Assembly: GCA_036429605.1 (NCBI GenBank) | Contig: CM071589.1 | Span: 806,001-870,000 of the forward strand | Reading direction: 5' to 3' | DNA: 64,000 bases | From: Cladobotryum mycophilum | Taxonomy: Eukaryota > Ascomycota > Sordariomycetes > Hypocreales > Hypocreaceae | In this document: positions 22,375 to 31,793 of the stretch, one piece after another | Layout of the letters: each line of letters begins with the position of its first letter | Position numbering within the stretch: the first letter of the stretch is position 1 | The notes under the pieces: generated by a model | The model's database searches: none | What the model was told of the DNA's origin: nothing | What the model saw: the letters and a program-made list of their open reading frames with translations, nothing else | Translations under genes and position numbers: made by a program

Positions 22375-24866
22375 TCAAGAGAGAGTAACGCCTCCTAAGG
22401 ATACCGCGCCCTGCCGTATCCAGCTCTTCATGCATTCCAATTGCTCAAGGGTTCCTGACTTCATCAAGAGCCTCTGTGACGAGAGCGTTAGCTTGGCTTG
22501 ACTGAAAGTTCTCTCGCATTCAGCTGCCATTGCGGGAATAGCAAGAAGGTCTAATGCAAGCTGACTAAGTGTTGGAAATAAGGTTTGCTGTGATATCCAC
22601 CATTATACAGGATCATCAACTTCTCGCGGTTAAGGTAGTTGGAGATATCGCTCAAGCTCGGAGATTTGATCAGGCTCCTTTGGCGTTGTGTTCGTCATCC
22701 ACTGGTGGAACCTGGAGGGCTCCTTTCGTGATAAAAACATAGGCTGAGGAACCGGGGGGTTGGAGGTTGATCAATAACAAAGAGGTTATCGTGTTGACGA
22801 TACCACTGCTCCCAATAGCGTTCCAAACCCTCAATAGCATTATCAAACCAAATCGCTTGATCAGGATCATTCCACCGCTTCTTAAGCCATCGGAAATTAT
22901 ATTGTGGATATAGTATCACAGAAGCAGCGAAAAGGGGCGAGTCCCTAAGCTTTGTATAGTAATTGTTTAATTTCTTCCACGCATTTGTAATTGATAGCCA
23001 AAGATAGGCTTTGGAGTCATCTTGAAGCCCTTGAAGTCGCCTGAATTGATCTTGCCGCTCGTCGGATTGGTATTCGGCTCGTATGTGCTGGGGGAGACTC
23101 TGCCACGAGGCCATCGGAAGCGACTGTGATCTTGGTGTATTTTACTGTGATAATTGCCTTTGAGAACGTGTTGATGCCCTCTTTATCACTAACGGCATTT
23201 GGCTTAAAGTCTGTTCAATTTGCTCGTCAGTTGGGCTATCAAAAAATGCCTTCCAAAACTCAAGATCATCAAGAAGATACTCAATGCCGGTCAGGACTTC
23301 CCAAAGCTGGCCAAATCCGCCGGCCTTGGCGCGGCTTTGACACTGCATTGTCTGCTCATAAAGAGGCTCGAGGATCGCCTTGACCTCTGTGAGAAGCCGC
23401 CAATCCTCAATTATAAGAACATCTTCATTTGGAATTCGATTCGATGGATCAGGCTCGAGCTAGCTTCCATGGATGAAGGCTTGGATGTGTGCCTGCTTTT
23501 TAATAGCACGATCAAGCATTAGATAAGTCGAATTCCATCGTGTATCATTGTTCATAATAACCTCAAGCTCTTTATCCGATTCCTCGAAGAGTACAAAGTC
23601 CTCTATATTAAGCTCGTGGGCGCTGTGTTGGAAGCGTTCACTTCGCTGTGGAGAGCTTCGAATAAACTTCACAATGTTCCGAAGCTTTCCAATTGGCCCC
23701 CTCCTTCTCCAATGCCTAAGATCTTTATCAATATCCTTAAGAGCCTCATAATACTGTGATTCTTGCTCAAAGGTCTCACTATCCTCTCCATAAAGAAAAG
23801 CCCGACCAACTAGGTTAAGAATATGACCAAAGCATCGCATTCAACGGTCAGAAGCATCTGAGGGCATCATCATAGGGTTCAGAAGCTGGAAGAGATGTTG
23901 TATACAGGTATCATTATTTGTGGCATTATCACAGATAATAGTACCAACGCGATCTTCAATATCCCAATCTTGGATGACTTTATGGAGTGTTAATGCGATA
24001 TTATTGCCGGTATGAGCCCCATACTGTTACCGGAGGGCAAGAAGGCGATGTTGATGTATTCCATTAGGGTTTGTGAAGTGTGCAACAATGCCATTTATTG
24101 CAAGCCTATTTGGCGAGGTCCAGAGGTCAAAGCCAAGATGCACCTTCGTCAGGGCATTCTGAAGCTCATCACGAATAATTTTCTTATTGTCATTGAAGAT
24201 AGTATCTAGCATTTGACGTTGGTTTGTTCTATTCAATGATAACCCAGAAAAAAGCTGCATATTAAGATCCATCATCAAGCTGCGGATAAAAGGATCGTCA
24301 AATGTATTGAACGCTTCATTGGAGTTGATGATATAACCAAGAGCTAGCTCATGAAGCTTATGGACTTGGTTCTTTGGAAAAACCGTAGATATTCGAGTTC
24401 GTTTCGGGGGAGGCTGATCATCGGTATCAGAGCTTGTAGTCGAGCCGCCGGATAGAGATCGATAGATTCGATGAGCCCGTTGAAGATGCTCTTTTGCAGA
24501 AGTCGTAGCTGATGCCTTAAAGGGCTTAGAATGACCCATATGATCACATCGTCGGCAGACCCAGAAAGCATCGCCTAAGAGATAAGGTTAACTAAATAAA
24601 AACGCGATAAAAGAGAGCTTACCATATTGATCTAAAGGCATAATTTCCCGTATAAAGATCCCTTCATTTACGATCCAGCTGGTCCGGCCTCGTGAGCCTT
24701 TCTTGCTCATCAAATCGTCGTTCACGTATCGTTTTCCCTTCCAAGTGGCGACCAGCATGTTATTGAAGGTCTCGCAAGCTCGAGGGTTATCTTGGGAGGG
24801 CGGTATTAGCTGCTGGATAATGCCGCGAGGGCGCGATGCATTAAAAACCGTGAGACTCATCGTCAA
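22375..24866 (-). pseudogene. hAT transposase, inactivated
   Basis: First exon 24866 to about 24620, then a short GTAAGC...TAG intron that restores a BED-like finger (FWVCRRCDHMG ... HLQRAH). The long second exon ends with the hATC dimerisation domain (LALDLLAIPAMAAECERTFS) and a stop at 22375. Between them are the catalytic-region landmarks LHLGFDLW-like GFDLWTSPN, RCFGHILNLVGRAFLYG and NDTRWNSTYLML. The frame is broken by stops at 24027-24029, 23841-23843, 23460-23462, 23142-23144, 22630-22632 and 22603-22605, and by one frameshift at the G run 22754-22759. Most stops are what C-to-T change of Gln or Arg codons (CAA, CAG, CGA) gives, consistent with RIP. Confidence 0.92.
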
Positions 24867-25013
24867 GGCCAGGGTAAGGTGGTTAAGGCTGTGATGTTGT
24901 AATTGTGGTGTTGATCATAAGAGGCATCACGAACGCGATGTGATAAAAACGCGAAAAAGAATAGTATGAGCTTAAACCTTATTGCCCAAAAAAAGGTAAC
25001 TAACCAATCAAAA

Positions 25014-25092
25014 GCCCGTATAGTCTAATGGTATCGTAATTAGTCATAATAGCTAAAAGGTTATAGGTTTAAATCCCAAGTTTATCCACCCA
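25014..25092 (+). other. tRNA-like sequence inside the hAT element (degenerate)
   Basis: Between the transposase start and the right terminus, the sequence contains an A-box-like TAGTCTAATGGTA (25021-25033) and a B-box-like GGTTTAAATCC (25066-25076), spaced as in a tRNA gene, with CAT in the anticodon-loop position. The B box differs from the consensus GGTTCGAATCC by the two changes expected from C-to-T decay of CG. Acceptor pairing is poor, so it is not a functional tRNA; it may be a tRNA-derived insertion or chance. Confidence 0.3.
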
Positions 25093-25257
25093 AATTCTAT
25101 CATTTTGTACTAAAAATAGCTACGGAAAGGATATATTCCGAGACATTCTACCTACCCTAAATTTGATAAATATATCAAATATTCAGCCTTGAACAATTAC
25201 TTATTTGGGACTGTGAATAGCTTCAAATTATTTGTTTGTTTGGTTGTTTGTTTATTA

Positions 25258-25280
25258 TGTTTGATCGGATTGCTTCACTG
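25258..25280 (-). repeat. hAT right terminal inverted repeat
   Basis: Reverse complement of the left terminus over 23 bp without mismatch; ends ...TTCACTG at the junction with the duplication. Confidence 0.95.
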
Positions 25281-25288
25281 ACCGAGGC
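25281..25288. repeat. Target-site duplication, right copy
   Basis: ACCGAGGC, identical to 22102-22109. On the minus strand it lies within the codons for Ser-Leu-Gly of the interrupted gene. Confidence 0.95.
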
Positions 25289-26764
25289 TTTCAGAGACAG
25301 GCTCTTTGAAACCATCCTCAATCAGATCTCCACAAGTCGGCAAGGATTTGAGAGCAAGAAGCCTCAAGTGGCCTACTACATGAATCTCCATACCACCGTC
25401 GACCTCATAGGCTCCACAAAGGGGACAAGACTGGAACATGGGACTCATAGCCCGCGCATTCTTATCAGCTAGTGCCCCAAGCTGGGCGTCTGTGAACTTC
25501 CCCTGATGCGAAGTTTTCATGTGTACGAGATAGTCGGCTTTCGTATCAAGAATCACTTCATCATGAAGCTTCGACTTGCAACGCCAACGTAAAATGTGCC
25601 CATGCATATGTTTGAGCCATTCATGGCTGCGGTTATATAATACGTCCGGTGAACTGCAGTTCTGGAATAGGCATACATATGCATCAAGATCATTCTTGAC
25701 ATGGACTCTGCCATTGTTAGTAGCCGGACAAAACCTTGATGAAATTGCGAGAATGACACACCTCCACGTTTTCTCATCCAGCATATCCTTTTTAGAGAGA
25801 GCATAAAAGCAAAAAGGACAAGTGACTTCACCCATTTCCCCTGAAAGTTCTTGAAACTCTTCCAACATCTTCTCGAAGCAACGTCTTATGCTGTGGGGGG
25901 ACGATAAATCCACCTGCCGTTGCGCCGTCGCCTGAAATTCTCCTGAATATATTCCAATATATTTCTACAACTTTCACGCTGCGCTATAAGCCTTCTGCAA
26001 GGGTTGGGAGGAAATATCAATTCTTGGTGATGATTCAGATCGATCGTCTTTGACACTGAAACGACTGATGGAGCCGAGGCTTTTTTAAAATTATCGGCGA
26101 CCAAGGTAGTAGCTGTCTGCGCGATTGATTGTGTAGCGCTTTGAGACGCCATCGGATTTCCCAAGGGCTTCTCAGGTTCTTCCGCATGTCTCACCACCAC
26201 AATCTCAGCAGGTCGTATGCTGGGTGATGCAATAAGGGGTTGGGATTGCGCTTGCTGTATTTTGATGGTGGGTGTTCCGTAACGAGATCTCCTGTATAGA
26301 ATCCTTTTGCGCCTCAATACCATGGTTTTAGCTAGCCTTTCCTTGATTTCATTGCTGACATCAGGAAACACATCACGGATGTAACGGGAGAATAATTCTT
26401 GCAGAAAGTTCTCCACATCATTGCCATCCTCGTCTCGAATACGAAAGGCTGTAGCTGCTATGCTGTTTTGCGACTCCTTGCTTGCTCTACGAATTGTGTT
26501 TGAGAACTTGAATAAAAGACTGATATCTCGTGAGATTTCTCGAACAGACTGTGAAAGCTTTTCGTCAACAGCTTCAGGGGGGATATCGGAGGTTGTTGAA
26601 TCAAAAGATTGTAGGATACTGGAGCCTACAACTATGTTAGAAAACTGAGTCTCTAACCGCAGCCTTTTTGAGGCGTCTCCAAACTTGGTTTGAGTGTCGA
26701 TTGTTATCCGAATAAGATACATCACAGGAGAGGTTTAAGTAAATGTACTGAGTAAAGTGAGAAA

Positions 26765-26789
26765 GAAGAAGAAGAAGAAGAAGAAGAAG
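26765..26789. repeat. GAA trinucleotide microsatellite
   Basis: About eight uninterrupted GAA/AAG units lying in the non-coding gap between the first two pieces of the AcuF-type gene. Likely polymorphic; no function implied. Confidence 0.8.
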
Positions 26790-27131
26790 CAAGTGACAGC
26801 AATATTTCATTTAGAATGGAATTGAGCAGTGGCAAAAACCGCACTTACACTTCCGAATATGAAAATCTAGTGCCTCAAGCAGACCGATCACTGAGTTCTG
26901 AATCTCCACTGCTTCCCGCAGCCTATGGTCCAAGGATCTGCGGTTGGAAACAAACACTTGAATGTTAGCGGTCCAGACAGAGAATCTCGCACGTTGATCC
27001 TCTATCAGTGAAAGCTCTCGTGGGTGAATAGAGGATGCGTCATCAACACATTGCTGGAAAGAGTGAAGACATAGCTGAGCACAGCCGGCCGCCGTGTGTG
27101 TCTGCGGTGTTGCAGTATGCGCATCTGTCAT

Positions 27132-27964
27132 CGTGTCGTGGAAGAAAAAAGCAATCAGACTTTAAAACTTTATATGAATGTTATTCTTTTGGCTTTTAAA
27201 GCAACGCGTGGGTACGTACGTTAACGGTATGAGAAGAAGACATATGATGCATTCCGCAAACAAATCGTTCAATGGCAATGTTAGTCCCCAGCTGCGGGGT
27301 TCCAATACCTACCTATGTTCCTTGGCTCAAGGTGAGATCTTAAGTAATGTGTAAATATTTGGAACGTCTGGATGAATTTTATAATTAACGTTGAGAAAAG
27401 AGTAATGATATTTTAGACTAAAATAACCCTTTATGTCACAAATTAAACGGTAGAACTAGGAGAGCCTGGACATACAATATTGCATAAATTGGCACTCTAC
27501 TCACCTCAACCCCCTTTGCCCCTCACTCCAAGGTGTTACCTTAGGTAATCATGCGGCTTTAGGTTAGCTTCATTTGTAATTTCGGTAGCCGGGCTTACCC
27601 TTGTGTTAAACGGAAAGTGCACGTTACTATCTCAAAAAGTAGTTACTATCTAACCTGACGTTGGACACTATTTACTCCAACCCACCCAAGTTCTAGAGAG
27701 CCTCCTGGATTCAAGGCTCTTACCCCCTGACGCCCCATGGCATCTAATTAGCACCCTCTTCTGAAACCGCAACTAGAATGCGGCCAGCTGTTGGTGATAA
27801 TGTCTGGAGTCTAGCTACTGAAACTAACCGACACCCTACTTCTTTGCGATAGCCTATGGATTGCTATAGTATAGTTGAGCAAAGTCGACACGAAGCAATA
27901 GTTTCAAGGGTTTCAGAACCGGCAAGTCAGCCAAATAGTCTCAGGTGCTATAACCGCCGTGGAC
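27132..27964. promoter_or_regulatory. Divergent intergenic region of the immune-like island
   Basis: 833 bp between the minus-strand AcuF-type gene and the plus-strand DUF7580-S8 gene. It must contain both promoters. No clear operator was recognised. The divergent arrangement suggests joint expression, which is inference. Confidence 0.45.
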
Positions 27965-30900
27965 ATGGATACCATTAATCTCTTGATGGCCACGGCCTCC
28001 AGCATACAAGAGATTGCCAATTTCCTCAGACTGAAAGAGACGGATGGGGAGTTGAGAATCTTTTACGCTATCCTACCTGTTTATTGCTCGATCATCCGGG
28101 ATCACTCGAACCGTCTTACCAAAGCTGGGGTGAGAATGGACGACAGTTTCATTATGCGGATTCTTGTCATATTCCAATCACTCACTGAGTGTAAAACCAA
28201 TCCGGAATCATCACCATGTCCATCTCAACTGTGTGCGGCGTTGCATGCGCTCAATCAGCGGTGGGGTTTGGTTCGACAAAGCAAAGACGGTATCGAACTA
28301 CAATTCAGCAAATCCTTCGTCAATTCCAAATCATCTCAAGAGGAGCGGAATGCAGTCATCGAATCCCTGGAGGTGTGGGACTATGACTTCCGAGTAAAAT
28401 ACCCTGATGACTTGTCTGAATGGTCAGCATCTGAAAGTGACCCTAAAAGTAAGATCAGTGAGCCACCTTATGCCGTGGCAAATGCTGCGCAGTCAGTTTT
28501 TAAGGCTCTTATGGCTTGCAAGGGCTGTGAATGCATCGATTCTCACGACTTCAGAGCAGAGCTTTGCTTGGGCACATACAGAAAAGCTAACTCTAAGAAC
28601 CATTCTGATGAAGAGCACAGCTTTGATATGTTTCTTCAAATGCAGCAGGAATGGCATGAGACCTGTATTCATACCATGAAAGAGACCACCATCCAGTGGG
28701 CAGTTGATACCGAAGCATCCCGCTCACAATTAAGAGAAAAGAAGGTCAAAGTGAAGCCAATGAAGGTAAAGAAGTTATGCGACCCGATTAGAAAGATCAA
28801 GACAATGAAATCATATCGTCTCGAGCTCAAAGTTATGAAGGGCCAGTTATTCAAATTACAGTCGGAGAAGAGCCATTGTCTCATTGACAAGACAAAGAGG
28901 CCTATCACACTGGAACAGCTTCTCAAGGATGGGTCGAGATCTTTCACGGAGAGAACTAGGCGTATTCTTTCTGTGCTTCTCAGTTATACCGTTCTTTATC
29001 TACACGATACATCCTGGCTACAATCTACGTGGGACTCTTCCAAAATAGTCTTCTTTCGCAACAATTCCTCTGCAATCCCACTAAGACCTTTTCTTCAAAC
29101 CCCACTGTCGAGTTTAGATAGCAGCTATAGTGGTTACGATTTATCTGAAAATGATTTCGATCCGGACGATGTTGATCCGGACGACCTGATTCAGCACCAA
29201 TGTCCTACACTTGTTTCATTCGCGAGGATTCTGTTAGAGGTGGCAAGTCTTCCATGGTCAGCTTGATATTGAGTCAGATCTCGGATTGACGAAGATGTCA
29301 AGCACCCCCCCCCCTTCTTCCCCCCACTCCAATATCAGCTAACACAGCATTGCCGCAGTATTTCGTGACATCTTTCGAAATACTGGCGAGAAAATATAAT
29401 GTCGACCTCGGAGACGAGCTATTCAGTTTCTCCAAGCACATTAATACTGAATTGGTGTTTCAAGCATGCAGAAGTGAAATTCCCGAAAACTTTCAGTACG
29501 CCGTGGAAAGGTGCTTGGACCCTATAACTTGGGAAGACGAGGATGGCAACAAACTTGATCTTCAATCGATGCGAACGAAGATATACCAAGAAGTTGTACG
29601 ACCACTTGAGAATGAGTTGATCCAGGCTTTCAGTTCGATCTCAATCGATAATCTCGACCAATTTGCCCACAGCTTAGATTTTGGCAGCTGGGGTCAAGTT
29701 ATCATAAAACCGGCGACAACTGAAGATTATTCGCAGAGTGCAAATGCCTCTAAGGATGCCTACAGTCATATGCAAATGCCTTCACCGACCTATTCGCCGC
29801 AATCTATACCACCTTCGTCATATTTTGAACCATATCAGGCGGTTTCGGGCAGTGATAACCTGGTCGTAGCGCAGCATCCCTCATACCTCACAGACAAGAT
29901 GACGGGCTCAGACATTAACTATAATGTTTCCAAATTCTTCGATGACGAAACTGTTTCTGAAGCTCATTCTCATACAGCGTAAGTTATTTATTTTTCATGG
30001 ACAAAGGTTGTTTGTGGTCTTAGTGAAGGAAATGAAGTTATTGACCTCTATGTTTTTAGACAGCTAAGCTATACATCATGGAAGTCCAGATTCCGGGCAG
30101 TCTATGACAAGTTCATTCCTCCTTATCTAGAACGCCAGCCATCAAGTTCAGTCAAGATTGCTGTCCTTGACACAGGCATCGACCAGAACCATCCAGATGT
30201 GGAGGCATGCCTTGAAAACATCAAAGGCAAGTATAACTGGCTCAACGAAAATTTGAAAACCAGCGTGCATGACCGCAATGGACATGGCACATTCACTGCC
30301 GGATTGCTTCTTGACTACGCGCCGGATGCGCACCTATACATAGCAAAAATTGCAGAAAACGCCCCTTCAAGTCCAAGAATTATTGCAAAGGTAGAAATCA
30401 CGATGTTCTTTTTCCCCCATCAAACGGAGTAGAAGCTAATTAGTGTAGGCAATCAAATTCGTCGTCGAGGAATGGGGGGTCGACATTATCTCCATGTCTT
30501 TCGGATTTCCTACTTGCAAGATTGACGACTACGACGAACTTGAAGATGCTATTAGGATCGCGTACTCAAATAATGTGCTGATATTTGCTGCTGCATCCAA
30601 CAGTGGTGGCAAGCTGGGGAGGGCGTATCCTGCTCGAGATCAAAATGTCATCTGCATTCACTCAACCGACACGAATGGCAACAGATCCCCATTCAGCCCT
30701 ACAGCCGTTGCGCATGACATTAATCTAGCGACAGTAGGGGAAGCCGTGGAGTCGGCATGGCCTGTTCACTTATGTGATGACAACTCAACTTTCTCCAAGT
30801 ACAAATCGGGCACTTCGTTTGCCACACCTATAGCGGCTGGCATTGCGGCATTCCTATTGCAATACACGCGACTCCATATACCAGACAAAGCGAATGCTCC

Positions 30901-31072
30901 GAAACTACAGAGAAGAATGAAAGCTTTGCTTCAAAAGGTGGCAGAGAAGGGGCATGGATGGAAGCCTCGAGATGGCTACTATTTTCTTGATTTGAGTTTA
31001 TATAATGACAATCTGTTTGGGAAGGATAAGGATTTCATTGATCGAACGATACGAGACATTTTATGTAGTTAG
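27965..31072 (+). CDS. Intracellular subtilisin protease fused to a fungal N-terminal (DUF7580-like) domain
   Basis: Four exons: 27965-29242, 29359-29978, 30060-30390, 30449-31072; 2853 nt, 950 residues. The first intron is best read with a GC-AG donor (GTG|GCAAGT) and joins LLEV to YFVTSFEIL; a GT donor three bases earlier is also in phase. Residues 1-630 resemble the fungal DUF7580 region: a helical start (LMATASSIQEIANFLRL), SYRLELKVMK, LSYTVLYLHDTSWLQSTW and RCLDPITWEDEDG. Residues 660-950 are an S8 domain with Asp670 (AVLDTGIDQNHP), His708 (NGHGTFTAG), oxyanion Asn794 (AAASNSGG) and Ser866 (SGTSFATPIAAG), all present. No signal peptide or propeptide is seen, so it should act inside the cell. 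Such S8 domains occur as effectors of fungal NLR-type systems; it lies next to a NACHT-WD40 gene. Confidence 0.88.
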
Positions 31073-31793
31073 TCAGGGCATATATTGGATCAAGATCGCA
31101 AATCTTGTTGCACGTAAGCCGATGTTTACAGTCAGTACGTTCGTCACCAAGACATCGTCAACCAGATGTGCAATACTTATCACATAGCTGGTTTTTAAAC
31201 AGTGATTGTCGTAGATCTAAATGGATAAATAAATATGCCTCTTCGACAATAGGTTTGGGATCGTATCCGTAAACCTCCGTTTAACATTAAAACCAAACTC
31301 CCCATGTTGCCCCTAACTACCATTCCCCACGCAGAGGGGTCAATACCCCTGAAATTCGAAATCTTACATTATTCAGTTTCAGGGGTGGTCTCGCATCCAA
31401 GTTTGTATTCTACGAGAACTTACCGGTCGCATTGTTGTACCTCCAGCTCAGCTCAAGGCTACTTCCAAAAATCTAATACCACGATCGCATGAGAGGAATA
31501 CTCACATGCTACAGATCTTTAACTAGAGCTTGAAGACGCTCATCTCAGTGTAAGATGAGGTCAAAATGGTGCGGGGTACAATCTATGCATGCATACGGTC
31601 TGTACGATGAGGCTCAACGCCAATAAACGCGGGCCACGCCGCCTTCTTGTGTATACATAACCCAGCCCAGGCAATTGATGCCCAAACCCCAATTTTCAGT
31701 CCCTGATGTTTGCTCGTCATGACAATTTGCAAGTTTCAATCCAGTAGCTGCTCTTGTTGAGGGCACAGGGACTTGTCATCCTGTGTGTTCATC
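31073..31793. other. Intergenic between protease and NLR genes
   Basis: 721 bp with no coding frame of note; it presumably carries the NLR promoter. Both flanking genes are on the plus strand. Confidence 0.45.

Larger units (their letters stand above)
22110..25280 (-). mobile_element. hAT DNA transposon, 3171 bp, decayed transposase
   Basis: Both ends are defined: perfect 23-bp terminal inverted repeats (22110-22132 and 25258-25280) beginning CAGTGAAGCAATCCG, flanked by a perfect 8-bp duplication ACCGAGGC. Inside is a minus-strand transposase relic with a BED-type finger at the N-terminus and the hAT dimerisation domain at the C-terminus. Subterminal regions are rich in CAAA/TTTG words and include an imperfect palindrome near 22137-22160 (CAAATCC...GGATTTG). 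The perfect duplication and termini indicate a recent insertion; the several nonsense changes in the transposase mean it is not autonomous now. Restless/Tfo-like fungal hAT elements have this size and structure. Confidence 0.96.
21440..27131 (-). pseudogene. AcuF-type C2H2 zinc-finger protein gene, split by a hAT transposon
   Basis: A minus-strand host gene interrupted by the transposon at 22110-25280. Visible pieces: 27131-26849 (N-terminal helical part, RARFSVWTANIQVFVSNRRS), 26683-25762 (IREISR-type helices, FRIRDEDGNDVENFLQELF, KRILYRRSRYG), 25707-25281 (zinc-binding part: CPFCFYAL, YVCLFQNC, HEWLKHMHGHILRWRC, SCPLCGAYEVDGGMEIH), then across the insertion 22101-21706 and 21646-21440. The layout matches fungal proteins with the AcuF-like C2H2 finger often found near NLR or ankyrin genes; function unknown. 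Without the insert and one 8-bp duplicate the frame runs straight through. A one-base gap lies at 25895-25900, and the exon 1 to exon 2 junction could not be resolved in phase, so a start at 26722 is an alternative. The last exon is Glu/Gln-rich. Confidence 0.75.

Noticed and set aside
26684..26848. Treating this gap as the first intron of the split zinc-finger gene
   Set aside because: GTAAGT donor and AAG acceptor look right, but the phases do not match (one versus zero), so I left the junction unresolved rather than force it.
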